From CAVPGH01 sp046726955 (GTDB taxonomy: Bacteria; Acidobacteriota; Vicinamibacteria; Fen-336), in contig JBKPBQ010000584.1 in assembly GCA_046726955.1 (NCBI GenBank), positions 1-17,200 on the forward strand: a stretch of DNA of 17,200 nt. Direction: 5' to 3'. The notes beneath the pieces are model-generated. The model was not told the DNA's origin. It saw only the letters and a list, made by a program, of their open reading frames with translations, and searched no databases. Position numbers and translations under genes: made by a program. Shown here one piece after another: positions 1 through 7,302 of this stretch (position 1 is its first letter; each line of letters opens with the position of its first letter).

Positions 1-1
1 G

Positions 2-1054
2 GCTCTGCCCGCGAGCCCCTTCCGGGACGAGATCGTGGCGCGGGTCGCGGAGTGTTATCGGCCCGGCGAGACGCTCTCCGGCGCCTTCGCGCGCCTCTTG
101 TCCGCCCTCCTCCCCGAGCTCGTCGTGCTCGACCCCGCCGATCCCGCCCTCAAGGCCCTGAGCGTTCCCCCCCTCGCCCGCGAGATCCGCGAGGGCTCGC
201 CCACCTCGCGGCTGGCGATGGAGGCGGGCCGCGCCCTCCTCGCCGCCGGATACCACCAGCAGGTGCCGGTGCGTCCCGGCTTCCTGAACCTCTTCGTCTA
301 CCTCGACGGCGAGCGCCGTGCGTTAGGCGCCTCGAACGGGCAGGTCGAGGTGAGGGGCGCGGGGCGGAAGATGCCGGTGGAGGAGGCGTTGAAGCTCCTG
401 GAGACGGAGCCCGAGAGGTGGAGCCCGGGCGTCCTCCTGCGTCCGCTCGTCCAGGACACGCTGCTCCCCACCGCGGGCTACGTGGGCGGGCCGGCGGAGA
501 TCGCGTACCACGCGCAGATCGGACCCTCCTACGCGCACTTCGGGCTTCCGCGGCCCGTCCTCGTTCCCCGTCCGAGCCTGACGCTCGTCGAGCCCGCGCA
601 GGCCCGCGCGCTCGAGGCGGAGCAGCTCAAGCTCACGGACCTCGAGGCGGACCCGGAGGGGCTGCTGTCGCAATGGGCGCGCGAGGCCTATCCCGACGTG
701 GAGGCGGCGTTCGCGCGCACGCGCGAGGCGATCGACCGCGAGATGGGGACGGTGGAGACGACGCTCGCCGCCCTCGACCCCACGCTGCGCGCGGCCGCGG
801 ACGGGGCCCGCGGGCGTACTCTTCACCAGGTGGAGACGCTTCACGAGAAAGCGATCCGCGCCCTGAAGAAGCGCGACCAGACGCGGGCGGAGCGGCTGCG
901 TCGCACGCGGGACGCCCTCTTCCCGGGAGGCTCGTTCCAGGAGCGCGGGCTCGGCTTCGTGGGCATCCTCGCCCGGCACGGCCTCGGGCTCATCCCGCAG
1001 ATCGAGGAGGCCATGGACCCGTTCGCCCGCGGCCATCAGGTGATCCAGCTATGA
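2..1054 (+). CDS. bshC: Bacillithiol synthase BshC (cysteine-adding enzyme), 5'-truncated by the window edge
   Basis: BshC is assigned the last step of bacillithiol synthesis, adding cysteine to the glucosamine-malate made by BshA and BshB in the cytoplasm. The frame is open from base 2 with no start, and the first residues (ALPASPFRDEIV) already look like internal BshC sequence, so the gene begins upstream. About 350 residues are visible; the family is usually 500-550. Diagnostic blocks are VLLRPLVQDTLLPTAGYVGG followed by PAEIAYHAQIGPSYAHFGLP, then PRPSLTLVE. The C-terminal half (about 215-300 of the visible part) is charged and helical, fitting the family's coiled coil. The stop TGA (1052-1054) overlaps the bshA start as ATGA, so translation is probably coupled. 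Identification rests on these motifs and on bshA and bshB following directly. Confidence 0.93.
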   Translation, partial: ALPASPFRDEIVARVAECYRPGETLSGAFARLLSALLPELVVLDPADPALKALSVPPLAREIREGSPTSRLAMEAGRALLAAGYHQQVPVRPGFLNLFVYLDGERRALGASNGQVEVRGAGRKMPVEEALKLLETEPERWSPGVLLRPLVQDTLLPTAGYVGGPAEIAYHAQIGPSYAHFGLPRPVLVPRPSLTLVEPAQARALEAEQLKLTDLEADPEGLLSQWAREAYPDVEAAFARTREAIDREMGTVETTLAALDPTLRAAADGARGRTLHQVETLHEKAIRALKKRDQTRAERLRRTRDALFPGGSFQERGLGFVGILARHGLGLIPQIEEAMDPFARGHQVIQL

Positions 1055-2163
1055 AGCTCGGCATCACGTGCTACCCCACGGTGGGCGGCTCGGGAGCGGT
1101 GGCGGTCGAGCTCGGCAAGCAGCTCGCGCGCCGCGGCCACGAGGTGCACTTCGTCGCGTATCGCCTCCCCTTCCGCCTCGCCGACTTCCACCCGAACATC
1201 TGCTTCCACGAGGTGGACGTCTCGAGCTACCCGCTCTTCGAGTACCCGCCCACGGACCTGGCGCTCGCCGTCAAGATGGCGGAGGCGGCGCGCGACCACA
1301 AGCTCGACCTCTTCCACGTGCACTACGCGATCCCCCACGCGATCGCCGGCTTCCTCGCCCAGCAGATGCTCGGCGACGGCGCGCCCCGCATGGTCACGAC
1401 GCTCCACGGGACGGACATCACGATCGTGGGCCAGGACCGCTCGTTCTTCGAGATCACGAAGTTCAGCATCGACCGCTCCGACGGTGTCACCGCCGTCTCC
1501 GAGTTCCTGCGCCGCATGACGCTCGACGAGTTCCAGGTCAAAAAGAGGATCGAGGTCATCCCGAACTTCGTCGACCTCGACATGTACCCGGAACGACCGC
1601 CGGACCGCTCGGCGTTCGCGGGGCCCGGCCAGAAGGTGCTGCTCCACGTGTCGAACTTCCGGCCCGTGAAGCGCGTGCTCGACGTGGTGCGGATCTTCGA
1701 GCGCGTGAGCCGCGAGGTGGACGCCGTCCTCCTCATGGTCGGCGAGGGGCCGGAGCGCTCGTCGGCCCATGCTCTCGGCCGCCGTCTCGGCCTGCAGGAC
1801 CGCATCCGCTTCCTGGGCGCGCGCCAGGGCATCGAGGAGATCACGGCCATGGCCGACGTCGTGATCCTTCCCTCGGAGCTCGAGAGCTTCGGCCTCTCCG
1901 CTCTCGAAGCCATGGCCGCGGGCGTGCCCGTCGTGGGCTCCGACGCGGGCGGGCTGCCCGAGGTCGTCAAGCACACAGAGAGCGGCTTCCTGCTGCCCGT
2001 GGGCGACGTGGAGGGGATGGCCGCGCGGACGCTCGAGATCCTGAAGGACGACGAGCGGCGGCGCGAGATGGGCAAGGCGGGCCGCCGCCGCGCGAAGGCG
2101 CTCTTCGGGGCCGACCGGGTGGTGTCGAAGTACGAGTCGATGTACGAGCGAGTGCTCGCGTGA
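1051..2163 (+). CDS. bshA: N-acetyl-alpha-D-glucosaminyl L-malate synthase BshA (GT4 glycosyltransferase)
   Basis: BshA transfers GlcNAc from UDP-GlcNAc to L-malate, the first step of bacillithiol synthesis, in the cytoplasm. The 370-residue product has the usual BshA length. The N-terminus MKLGITCYPTVGGSGAVAVE is the BshA signature, with the glycine-rich loop at residues 11-13. HVHYAIPHA follows near residue 90. The C-terminal GT-B half has HVSNFRPVKR near 200 and the E-x7-E motif of GT4 enzymes in ELESFGLSALE (Glu278 and Glu286). The ATG at 1051 overlaps the bshC stop by 4 bases, and the stop overlaps the GTG of bshB by 4 bases, so it is the middle of a tightly coupled operon. I see no internal promoter. 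A generic GT4 enzyme is the alternative but is unlikely given the N-terminus and neighbours. Confidence 0.95.
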   Translation: MKLGITCYPTVGGSGAVAVELGKQLARRGHEVHFVAYRLPFRLADFHPNICFHEVDVSSYPLFEYPPTDLALAVKMAEAARDHKLDLFHVHYAIPHAIAGFLAQQMLGDGAPRMVTTLHGTDITIVGQDRSFFEITKFSIDRSDGVTAVSEFLRRMTLDEFQVKKRIEVIPNFVDLDMYPERPPDRSAFAGPGQKVLLHVSNFRPVKRVLDVVRIFERVSREVDAVLLMVGEGPERSSAHALGRRLGLQDRIRFLGARQGIEEITAMADVVILPSELESFGLSALEAMAAGVPVVGSDAGGLPEVVKHTESGFLLPVGDVEGMAARTLEILKDDERRREMGKAGRRRAKALFGADRVVSKYESMYERVLA

Positions 2164-2882
2164 GCGACTTCGACGTCGCCGCGTTCTTCGCCCACCCCGA
2201 CGACGCCGAGCTCGTGGCCGGAGGGACGCTCGCCCTCGAGGCCGCGCGCGGACGGCGCGTCGCGCTCGTGGACCTGACGCGCGGCGAGAGCGGCAGCCGG
2301 GGAACGCCCGAGACGCGGGCGGCGGAGGCGACCGAGGCGGCGCGCATCCTCGGAGTGACCCACCGCGAGTCTTTGGGGCTGCCCGACGGAGGACTGTCCG
2401 ACACGGCCGACCACCGGGCGATGGTCATCGCGGCCCTGCGCCGGCTGCGGCCGCGCGTGGTCATCCTTCCCCACTCCGAGCAGCGCCACCCCGATCACGC
2501 GGCGGCGGGGCGGATCGTCTATGCGGCCTCGTTCCTCGCCGGCCTCCGCAACCACCGGCCCGACCTCGGAGCCGCCTACCGTCCGCGGAAGCTCCTCTAC
2601 GCGATGGCCACGGGGGAGACGATGGACGGAGTGCCGAGCTTCGTCGTGGACATCACGTCCACGTGGGACAAGAAGCTCGCGGCGATCCTCGCCTTCCAGA
2701 GCCAGTTCACGCCGGCGGCGTTGGAGACGGTGGCGATGCCGTTCGACCGCTTCCGCGAGAACGTCGAGCTGTCCGCCCGCCGCCACGGCCAGCGCATCGG
2801 CGTCCGCTACGGCGAGGGCTTCGTCACCCGCGAGCCCCTCGCCGTCTCCGATCTCCTGTCGCTCGAGCACCCGTCGTTCTGA
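2160..2882 (+). CDS. bshB: N-acetylglucosaminyl-malate deacetylase BshB (PIG-L/LmbE family)
   Basis: BshB removes the acetyl group from GlcNAc-malate to give glucosamine-malate, the substrate of BshC. The GTG at 2160 overlaps the bshA stop as GTGA and puts the zinc motif at the usual place: AFFAHPDDAEL gives His12, Asp14 and Asp15, and QRHPDHAAAG gives His110 and His113. In LmbE-type deacetylases the metal ligands are the first His, the second Asp of HPDD and the last His of HPDH, with the first Asp as general base; all are present. The product is 240 residues, close to the BshB1 type. The motif FVVDIT and the FQSQF block near 180 also fit. The last 59 bases overlap the end of the opposite-strand ACT-domain gene. 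The BshB1/BshB2 assignment is from overall form only. Confidence 0.93.
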   Translation: MSDFDVAAFFAHPDDAELVAGGTLALEAARGRRVALVDLTRGESGSRGTPETRAAEATEAARILGVTHRESLGLPDGGLSDTADHRAMVIAALRRLRPRVVILPHSEQRHPDHAAAGRIVYAASFLAGLRNHRPDLGAAYRPRKLLYAMATGETMDGVPSFVVDITSTWDKKLAAILAFQSQFTPAALETVAMPFDRFRENVELSARRHGQRIGVRYGEGFVTREPLAVSDLLSLEHPSF

Positions 2883-3333
2883 GGCGGCGGCAGTCGCGGA
2901 CGAGACCCTGCAGCACGCGGAGGGCTTTCCTGGCGCCCTTCGCGGGTACGAGCAGGTGATCCTTCTGGAAGGCGCACTGGGGCACGATCGAGACGCCGGC
3001 CTTCGCGAGCCGCGCCGTGGCCGGGGCCAGGTATCCGACGACGCCGAGATCCAGGGCGAGGTCGAACGTGATCGCCTTGAAGGGGCCCGACTCTGCGGTA
3101 GCGCGGAGCCGAAGACGGCTGCGTTTCCACAGTTTCTCCTCGATCGTGAGCGAGACCTCGTCCCGCTCGCGCACGACGGCCCCGAACGGTTCAGGGCGGG
3201 CGGCGAGGAGGCGGCCGGCTTCGCCGGCGAGCTTCCTGTCGAGACTGACGAGGCAGTACCTCTCCGGCCAGAGGCGTACTCTCGTGCGGGCCCAGAGGCG
3301 GCGCGCCGGCTCGTTCTGCGGCAGGTCGTTCAT
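2824..3333 (-). CDS. Small ACT-domain protein (ACT_7-like)
   Basis: This 169-residue protein resembles the COG3603-type single ACT-domain proteins, predicted to bind an amino acid; no reaction is known to me. The N-terminal part has ERYCLVSLDR near residue 25, the middle has an acid/Val-rich strand (RERDEVSLTIEE), and the C-terminal part has DLGVVGYLAPATARLAKAGV then VSIVPQCAFQKDHLLVP, the ACT-like beta-alpha-beta with a ligand-loop glycine. The ATG at 3333 is chosen because family similarity begins about 20 residues later and the reading frame upstream runs antisense through ada. The Shine-Dalgarno site is poor. The last 19 or so residues are Arg-rich and lie antisense to bshB, so they look like readthrough past the normal family end. 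It is divergent from ada across 81 bases. A role linked to its neighbours is not evident. Confidence 0.75.
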   Translation of the reverse strand: MNDLPQNEPARRLWARTRVRLWPERYCLVSLDRKLAGEAGRLLAARPEPFGAVVRERDEVSLTIEEKLWKRSRLRLRATAESGPFKAITFDLALDLGVVGYLAPATARLAKAGVSIVPQCAFQKDHLLVPAKGARKALRVLQGLVRDCRRLRTTGARATGDRRRRGARG

Positions 3334-3340
3334 CCGGTGG

Positions 3341-3369
3341 AACCTAGCCCGCACGAGATTTGACCGCAA
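3341..3369 (-). promoter_or_regulatory. Possible promoter of the ACT-domain gene
   Basis: Reading the minus strand, TTGCGG (3369-3364) is followed after exactly 17 bases by TAGGTT (3346-3341), just upstream of the ATG at 3333. Each box is a weak sigma70 match. It would give a nearly leaderless transcript, which fits the poor Shine-Dalgarno site. The -35-like box overlaps a TTGACC (3360-3365) on the plus strand, for which I find no matching -10 toward ada. Confidence 0.25.
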
Positions 3370-3380
3370 CATTCGGATCG

Positions 3381-3398
3381 CGGGGGGAGCGCCCCCCG
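3381..3398. repeat. Perfect GC inverted repeat in the ACT/ada divergent gap
   Basis: CGGGGGG (3381-3387) and CCCCCCG (3392-3398) form a 7-base perfect stem around the tetranucleotide AGCG. It sits 17 bases before the ada start in the 81-base region that holds both divergent promoters. It could be an operator, a leader hairpin of ada, or a barrier between the two transcripts. There is no T-run on either side, so a classical intrinsic terminator is not supported. Confidence 0.5.
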
Positions 3399-3401
3399 CC
3401 C

Positions 3402-3420
3402 CATCATTCAGGGCATGATG
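3402..3420 (+). repeat. Small inverted repeat that pairs the ada start codons
   Basis: CATCAT (3402-3407) and ATGATG (3415-3420) are perfect reverse complements separated by 7 bases. The right arm is the doubled start codon of ada itself. In mRNA this could fold over the initiation site. No clear Shine-Dalgarno sequence lies before it (only TCAGGGC), so structure may matter for translation. A 6-base repeat containing a doubled ATG can also arise by chance. Confidence 0.3.
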
Positions 3421-4503
3421 ATAGCGACCGACGTGAATACCGAGACTCCCTCCCGCCCCGAGGACGCGCGCTGGCAGGCCGTACTCACCCGCGACCGGCG
3501 CCAGGACGGCGCCTTCGTCCTCGCCGTGCGCACCACCGGCATCTACTGCCGCCCCTCGTGTCCCGCCCGCCGTCCGCGGCGCGAGAACGTCTCGTTCTAC
3601 GACACGCCCGCGGCCGCGCGCGCGGAGGGCTTCCGCGCCTGCCTGCGCTGCCATCCCGACGACGCGGCCGACCCGCGTCCGGCCTGGGTGGGACGCGTGT
3701 GCCGGACGATCGAGGACGCGGTGGCCGACGGCGTGCGACCCACGCTCGAGCGGCTGAGCCTGGTCGCGGGCGTGGGCCCGCACCACCTGCAGCGCACCTT
3801 CAAGGCGATGGTGGGCCTGAGCCCGCGCCAGTACGCGGAGGCGGTGCGCCGCGATCGGTTCCGCCAGGAGCTGAAGGGCGGACGGGCCGTGGCCGACGCC
3901 GCCTACGAGGCGGGCTACGGGTCGAGCGCGCGCGCGTACGAAGGCGCGGCCCTCGGCATGACACCCGGCGACTACCGCCGCGGCGGTCGTGGCCTCCAGC
4001 TCGGCTACGCGCTCGTGGACACCTCCCTCGGCCGCCTGCTCGTGGCCGCGACGGAGAAGGGGGTCTCGATGGTCGCCCTCGGCGACGACGACCAGCGCCT
4101 CCTGTCGTCGCTCCGCGAGGAGTTCCCGGCGGCGCGCCTCGAGCGCGACGACGAGCGCTTCCGGTCGTGGGTCGCCCAGGTCCTCGCGCGGATCGAGGAG
4201 CCCGCGGCCTCCGCGGTCGAGCTTCCCCTCGATCTCAAGGCCACGGCCTTCCAGCGCCGCGTATGGGAGGAGCTGCGGGCGATCCCCACCGGCCAGACGC
4301 GAAGCTACTCGGAGATCGCGCGCGCGCTCGGCCGGCCCCGGGCCGCCCGCGCGGTGGCCCGCGCCTGCGCCACGAACCCCGCCGCCATCGTCATCCCCTG
4401 CCACCGCGTGGTGGGAGCGGACGGACGCACCGGCGGTTATCGGTGGGGCACGGAGCGGAAGCGAGTCCTCCTCATGCGGGAGGCGGCGTCGGGCCGCCGC
4501 TGA
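3415..4503 (+). CDS. ada: Bifunctional Ada: methylphosphotriester/O6-methylguanine methyltransferase and transcriptional regulator
   Basis: Ada takes methyl groups irreversibly from DNA onto its own cysteines and, when methylated at the N-terminal one, activates alkylation-repair genes. Three domains are visible in 362 residues. The N-terminal zinc domain (about 15-82) has TTGIYCRPSCPARRP and FRACLRC, giving Cys45, Cys49, Cys76 and Cys79; Cys45 matches the phosphotriester acceptor of E. coli Ada. An AraC-type helix-turn-helix domain spans about 85-185 (LSLVAGVGPHHLQRTFKAMV, then LGMTPGDYRRGG). The methyltransferase domain (about 190-358) has IPCHRVVG with acceptor Cys329. The start is ATGATG at 3415, with the second ATG at 3418 equally possible. 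In E. coli Ada is autoregulated; I cannot point to its binding site here. A strong hairpin follows the stop. Confidence 0.96.
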   Translation: MMIATDVNTETPSRPEDARWQAVLTRDRRQDGAFVLAVRTTGIYCRPSCPARRPRRENVSFYDTPAAARAEGFRACLRCHPDDAADPRPAWVGRVCRTIEDAVADGVRPTLERLSLVAGVGPHHLQRTFKAMVGLSPRQYAEAVRRDRFRQELKGGRAVADAAYEAGYGSSARAYEGAALGMTPGDYRRGGRGLQLGYALVDTSLGRLLVAATEKGVSMVALGDDDQRLLSSLREEFPAARLERDDERFRSWVAQVLARIEEPAASAVELPLDLKATAFQRRVWEELRAIPTGQTRSYSEIARALGRPRAARAVARACATNPAAIVIPCHRVVGADGRTGGYRWGTERKRVLLMREAASGRR

Positions 4504-4509
4504 TCTCCT

Positions 4510-4543
4510 CGCCGCCGGCCGCTCGTCGTGGCGACCGGCGGCG
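4510..4543 (+). terminator. Strong hairpin after ada (possible terminator)
   Basis: Seven bases after the ada stop, CGCCGCCGG (4510-4518) pairs perfectly with CCGGCGGCG (4535-4543). Inside, after a C/A mismatch, CGC (4520-4522) pairs with GCG (4531-4533), leaving an 8-base loop. The stem is almost all G/C. No T-run follows, so it would be an atypical intrinsic terminator or a 3'-end stabiliser separating ada from ligD. Confidence 0.45.
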
Positions 4544-4587
4544 GCCACCGCGACTCCTCGGGCCGCGCATTCAGTAAGCTATTCCCG

Positions 4588-7194
4588 ATGGCCCTCGAGG
4601 AGTACAAGAAGAAGCGCGACTTCTCCAAGACGCCGGAGCCGCCGGGCGAAGAGAAAACGCCGGGCGGCTTCTCGTACTGCATCCAGAAGCACGCGGCCAC
4701 GCGGCTGCACTACGACTTCCGGCTGGAATGGCAAGGTGTCCTGCTGAGCTGGGCCGTACCGAAGGGCCCGTCCTTCGACACGCGCGACAAGCGCCTCGCC
4801 ATGCACGTCGAGGATCACCCCGTCGAATACGGCGGCTTCGAAGGCGTCATCCCCGCGGGCGAGTACGGCGCGGGCGCGGTCGTGCTGTGGGACCGCGGGA
4901 CGTGGACGCCTCTCCTCGATCCCGGGCTCGCGCTCAAGAAGGGCGAGCTGAAGTTCGAGCTCCACGGCGAGAAGCTCGTCGGCAAGTGGGCGCTCATCAA
5001 GATCAAGGGCGACGACCCGAAGGCCTGGCTCCTGCTCAAGGAGAAGGACGAGCACGCGCGACCCTCGGCCGAGCTCGACATCGTGAGCGCGCGGCCGGAG
5101 AGCGTCGTCACCGGCCGCGGCCTCGCGGAGGTGGCCGCCGAGCGCGACCGTCTCTGGCACTCGAAGGTCGTCCACCCCGGCGGCAAGGTCGATCCCGGAG
5201 GCCCGGCGGAGGGAGACGGAGGCGCGCCCCTGCGCCTCGCGAATCTCGCGGGCGGCGTGCGCGGGCCTCTCCCCCGCACCCAGCCGCTGGCCCTGGCCAC
5301 GATCGTGGAAGCGCCGCCCGCCGGCGACGAGTGGCTCCACGAGATCAAGCACGACGGCTATCGCATCGTGGCCCGCGTCGACGAGGGCGAGGTGCAGCTC
5401 ATCTCGCGCAACGGCAAGGACTGGACGAAGGAGTTCCCGGAAGTGGCGCGCGCCGTGGGGCGGCTGCCCGCGGGGACCGCGCTGCTCGACGGCGAAGTCG
5501 CCGCGGTGCTCCCGAACGGGGCGACGAGCTTCCAGGCCCTGCAGCGCCGCGGTTCGGGGCCGTCGGCGCCCCTCGTCTATCTCGCGTTCGACCTGCTGCA
5601 CCTCGACGGCTGGGACCTCCGGCCCGTGGCCCTCGAGGACCGCAAGGAGGTGCTGCGCCGGCTGCTCGAGTCGGCGCCAGCCGCCCTGCGATTCAGCGAT
5701 CACGTGCGCGGCCAGGGCCGCGAGTTCTTCGAGGCGGCGCGCCAGGCCGGCCTCGAGGGCGTCGTGAGCAAGCGCGCGCACGCGCCTTATCGCGCCGGGC
5801 GCGGCGGCGACTGGCGCAAGGCGAAGTGTCGCCTCACGCAGGAGGTCGTGATCGGGGGCTACACGCTCTCCTCCGACGACCGGGGCGCAATCGGGGCGCT
5901 TCTGGTGGGCTACCACGAGGACGGGGGCGAGCTGGTCTACGCGGGCAAGGTCGGCTCGGGTTTCAACGACCGCCTTCTCGACGACCTCCAGCACCGCCTC
6001 GACGCGCGGCGGCGGAAGACCTCGCCCTTCGCCGAGGTCCCCGCGGAGATGCGCAAGGGCGTCCGATGGGTCGAGCCGGACGTCGTCGCCCAGGTCGAGT
6101 TCACGGAGTGGACCGACGGGAACCGGATGCGCGCGCCCGTGTTCCTCGGGCTGCGCGAGGACCGCGAGGCAGCGCACGTGGTCCGGGAGCGTCCCGGGAC
6201 CGTCGAGGGCGGCGGTGTCGACACCGTCTCCGCGGGCCGGCCCTGGGAAGCGCTGCGCTCCCACGCCACGCGCACGGTCGGTGTCTCCGGCGAGGAGGTC
6301 GCCGACGTGATCGGCGTGCGCCTGACGCATCCCGACCGCGTCTACTACCCCGACCTCGGTTTCACCAAGCTCGACCTCGCGCTCTACTACGTGTCGATCG
6401 CGGACGCGGTGCTGCCGCAGCTCGATGGCCGGCCCCTCACGCTCGTGCGCTGCCCCGACGGCATCGGCGGCGAGAAGTTCTACCAGAAGCACCCGGGCTT
6501 CTGGACGCCTCCCCAGGTCCGGCGGCTCGCCATTCCCGGAGAGGCCGAGGAATACCTCTACGTGGACTCCGTGCCCGGTCTCGTGGCCCTCGCCCAGGCG
6601 GGCATCCTCGAGATCCATCCCTGGAACTCCCGGGCCGCCCATCTCGAGCAGCCCGACCAGGTGATCTTCGACCTCGATCCCGACGAGGCGCTGCCCTTCT
6701 CGCGCGTGGCGGCGGGGGCGCGGCGCGTTCGCGCGTTGCTCACCGAGCTGGGGCTGGAGAGCTTCGTGAAGACGACGGGCGGGAAGGGCCTGCACGTCTG
6801 CGTGCCGCTGCTGCCGGAGCGCGGGTGGGAGGAGCTCGAGGAGTTCACGCGGGCGGTGGCGCTGCGCCTCGCGCGCGAGGAGCCGAAGACCTTCACCGCG
6901 AACATGGCCAAGGCGCAGCGCAAGGGCAAGATCTACGTGGACTACCTCCGCAACGTGCGCGGCGCCAACGCGGTGGGCGCCTACTCCACCCGCGCGCGGG
7001 CCGGCGCACCGGTGTCCGTCCCCGTCGCGTGGGACGAGCTCGACCGCCTTTCCGGGCCGACCGACTTCACGGTGGCGGAGGTGCCGGTGCGCGTCCTCGG
7101 CTTCGCGTCCAAGGAGGCGGGAGACCCGTGGGCGCGATACCTCCAGACGAAGCAGCGCGTTCCGGCTTCGCTCACGCGCGACGTCGCGGGCTGA
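4588..7194 (+). CDS. ligD: ATP-dependent DNA ligase D, PE-LIG-POL type (non-homologous end joining)
   Basis: LigD processes and seals double-strand breaks with Ku. All three modules are present in 868 residues, in the Pseudomonas order. The 3'-phosphoesterase (about 28-165) has KHAATRLHYDFRLE with His35, His41, Asp43 and Arg45, then VEDHPVEY with His77 and Tyr81, each seven residues earlier than the P. aeruginosa active-site residues as I recall them. After a Gly/Pro-rich linker the ligase (about 235-530) has EIKHDGYR with nucleotidyl acceptor Lys254, LDGEVAA, FDLLHLDG and LEGVVSKR. The primase-polymerase (about 575-865) has VIFDLDPDE (Asp695, Asp697), TTGGKGLHVCVPL and IYVDYLRN (Asp785). ATG 4588 is chosen because MALEEYKKKRDF is the usual LigD opening; the GTG at 4528 would start inside the hairpin after ada. 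No ku is in this window. Confidence 0.96.
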   Translation: MALEEYKKKRDFSKTPEPPGEEKTPGGFSYCIQKHAATRLHYDFRLEWQGVLLSWAVPKGPSFDTRDKRLAMHVEDHPVEYGGFEGVIPAGEYGAGAVVLWDRGTWTPLLDPGLALKKGELKFELHGEKLVGKWALIKIKGDDPKAWLLLKEKDEHARPSAELDIVSARPESVVTGRGLAEVAAERDRLWHSKVVHPGGKVDPGGPAEGDGGAPLRLANLAGGVRGPLPRTQPLALATIVEAPPAGDEWLHEIKHDGYRIVARVDEGEVQLISRNGKDWTKEFPEVARAVGRLPAGTALLDGEVAAVLPNGATSFQALQRRGSGPSAPLVYLAFDLLHLDGWDLRPVALEDRKEVLRRLLESAPAALRFSDHVRGQGREFFEAARQAGLEGVVSKRAHAPYRAGRGGDWRKAKCRLTQEVVIGGYTLSSDDRGAIGALLVGYHEDGGELVYAGKVGSGFNDRLLDDLQHRLDARRRKTSPFAEVPAEMRKGVRWVEPDVVAQVEFTEWTDGNRMRAPVFLGLREDREAAHVVRERPGTVEGGGVDTVSAGRPWEALRSHATRTVGVSGEEVADVIGVRLTHPDRVYYPDLGFTKLDLALYYVSIADAVLPQLDGRPLTLVRCPDGIGGEKFYQKHPGFWTPPQVRRLAIPGEAEEYLYVDSVPGLVALAQAGILEIHPWNSRAAHLEQPDQVIFDLDPDEALPFSRVAAGARRVRALLTELGLESFVKTTGGKGLHVCVPLLPERGWEELEEFTRAVALRLAREEPKTFTANMAKAQRKGKIYVDYLRNVRGANAVGAYSTRARAGAPVSVPVAWDELDRLSGPTDFTVAEVPVRVLGFASKEAGDPWARYLQTKQRVPASLTRDVAG

Positions 7195-7226
7195 CACGAG
7201 GCGCTCCGCGCGGCCAGAGCCCGACG

Positions 7227-7232
7227 TAGAAT
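7227..7232 (+). promoter_or_regulatory. Possible -10 element upstream of the M16 pair
   Basis: TAGAAT matches five of six bases of the sigma70 -10 consensus and lies about 70 bases before the first M16 start. I see no convincing -35 at 16-18 bases upstream, so support is weak. It stands out because this region is otherwise very GC-rich. Confidence 0.25.
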
Positions 7233-7254
7233 CACAGGCTTGCGGCGAAACCGG

Positions 7255-7274
7255 GCATCCGATCCATTGGATGC
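7255..7274. repeat. Inverted repeat in the leader of the M16 operon
   Basis: GCATCC (7255-7260) and GGATGC (7269-7274) are perfect reverse complements around an 8-base spacer. A nested alternative, ATCCA-T-TGGAT (7262-7272), also forms. The site is between the TAGAAT element and the Shine-Dalgarno sequence, so it could be an operator or a leader hairpin. Nothing identifies a binding protein. Confidence 0.35.
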
Positions 7275-7291
7275 GCCGTCCGCCGCGTCTC

Positions 7292-7298
7292 GAGGAGG
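7292..7298 (+). promoter_or_regulatory. Shine-Dalgarno sequence fixing the first M16 start
   Basis: GAGGAGG ends four bases before the ATG at 7303. It is the strongest ribosome-binding site in the window. It decides against the in-frame TTG at 7240, because only the ATG start puts a signal peptide at the N-terminus. Confidence 0.75.
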
Positions 7299-7302
7299 TT
7301 CG

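Noticed and set aside
323..1036. Minus-strand open frame opposite bshC
   Set aside because: It is fully antisense to a well-supported gene and its product has no recognisable domain.
4528..4587. Upstream GTG start for ligD
   Set aside because: It would add 20 residues unlike LigD, begin inside the hairpin after ada and lack a Shine-Dalgarno site; the ATG at 4588 gives the normal LigD N-terminus.
7240..7302. Upstream TTG start for the first M16 protein
   Set aside because: It would bury the signal peptide 21 residues inside the protein, and the ATG at 7303 has a near-perfect GAGGAGG.
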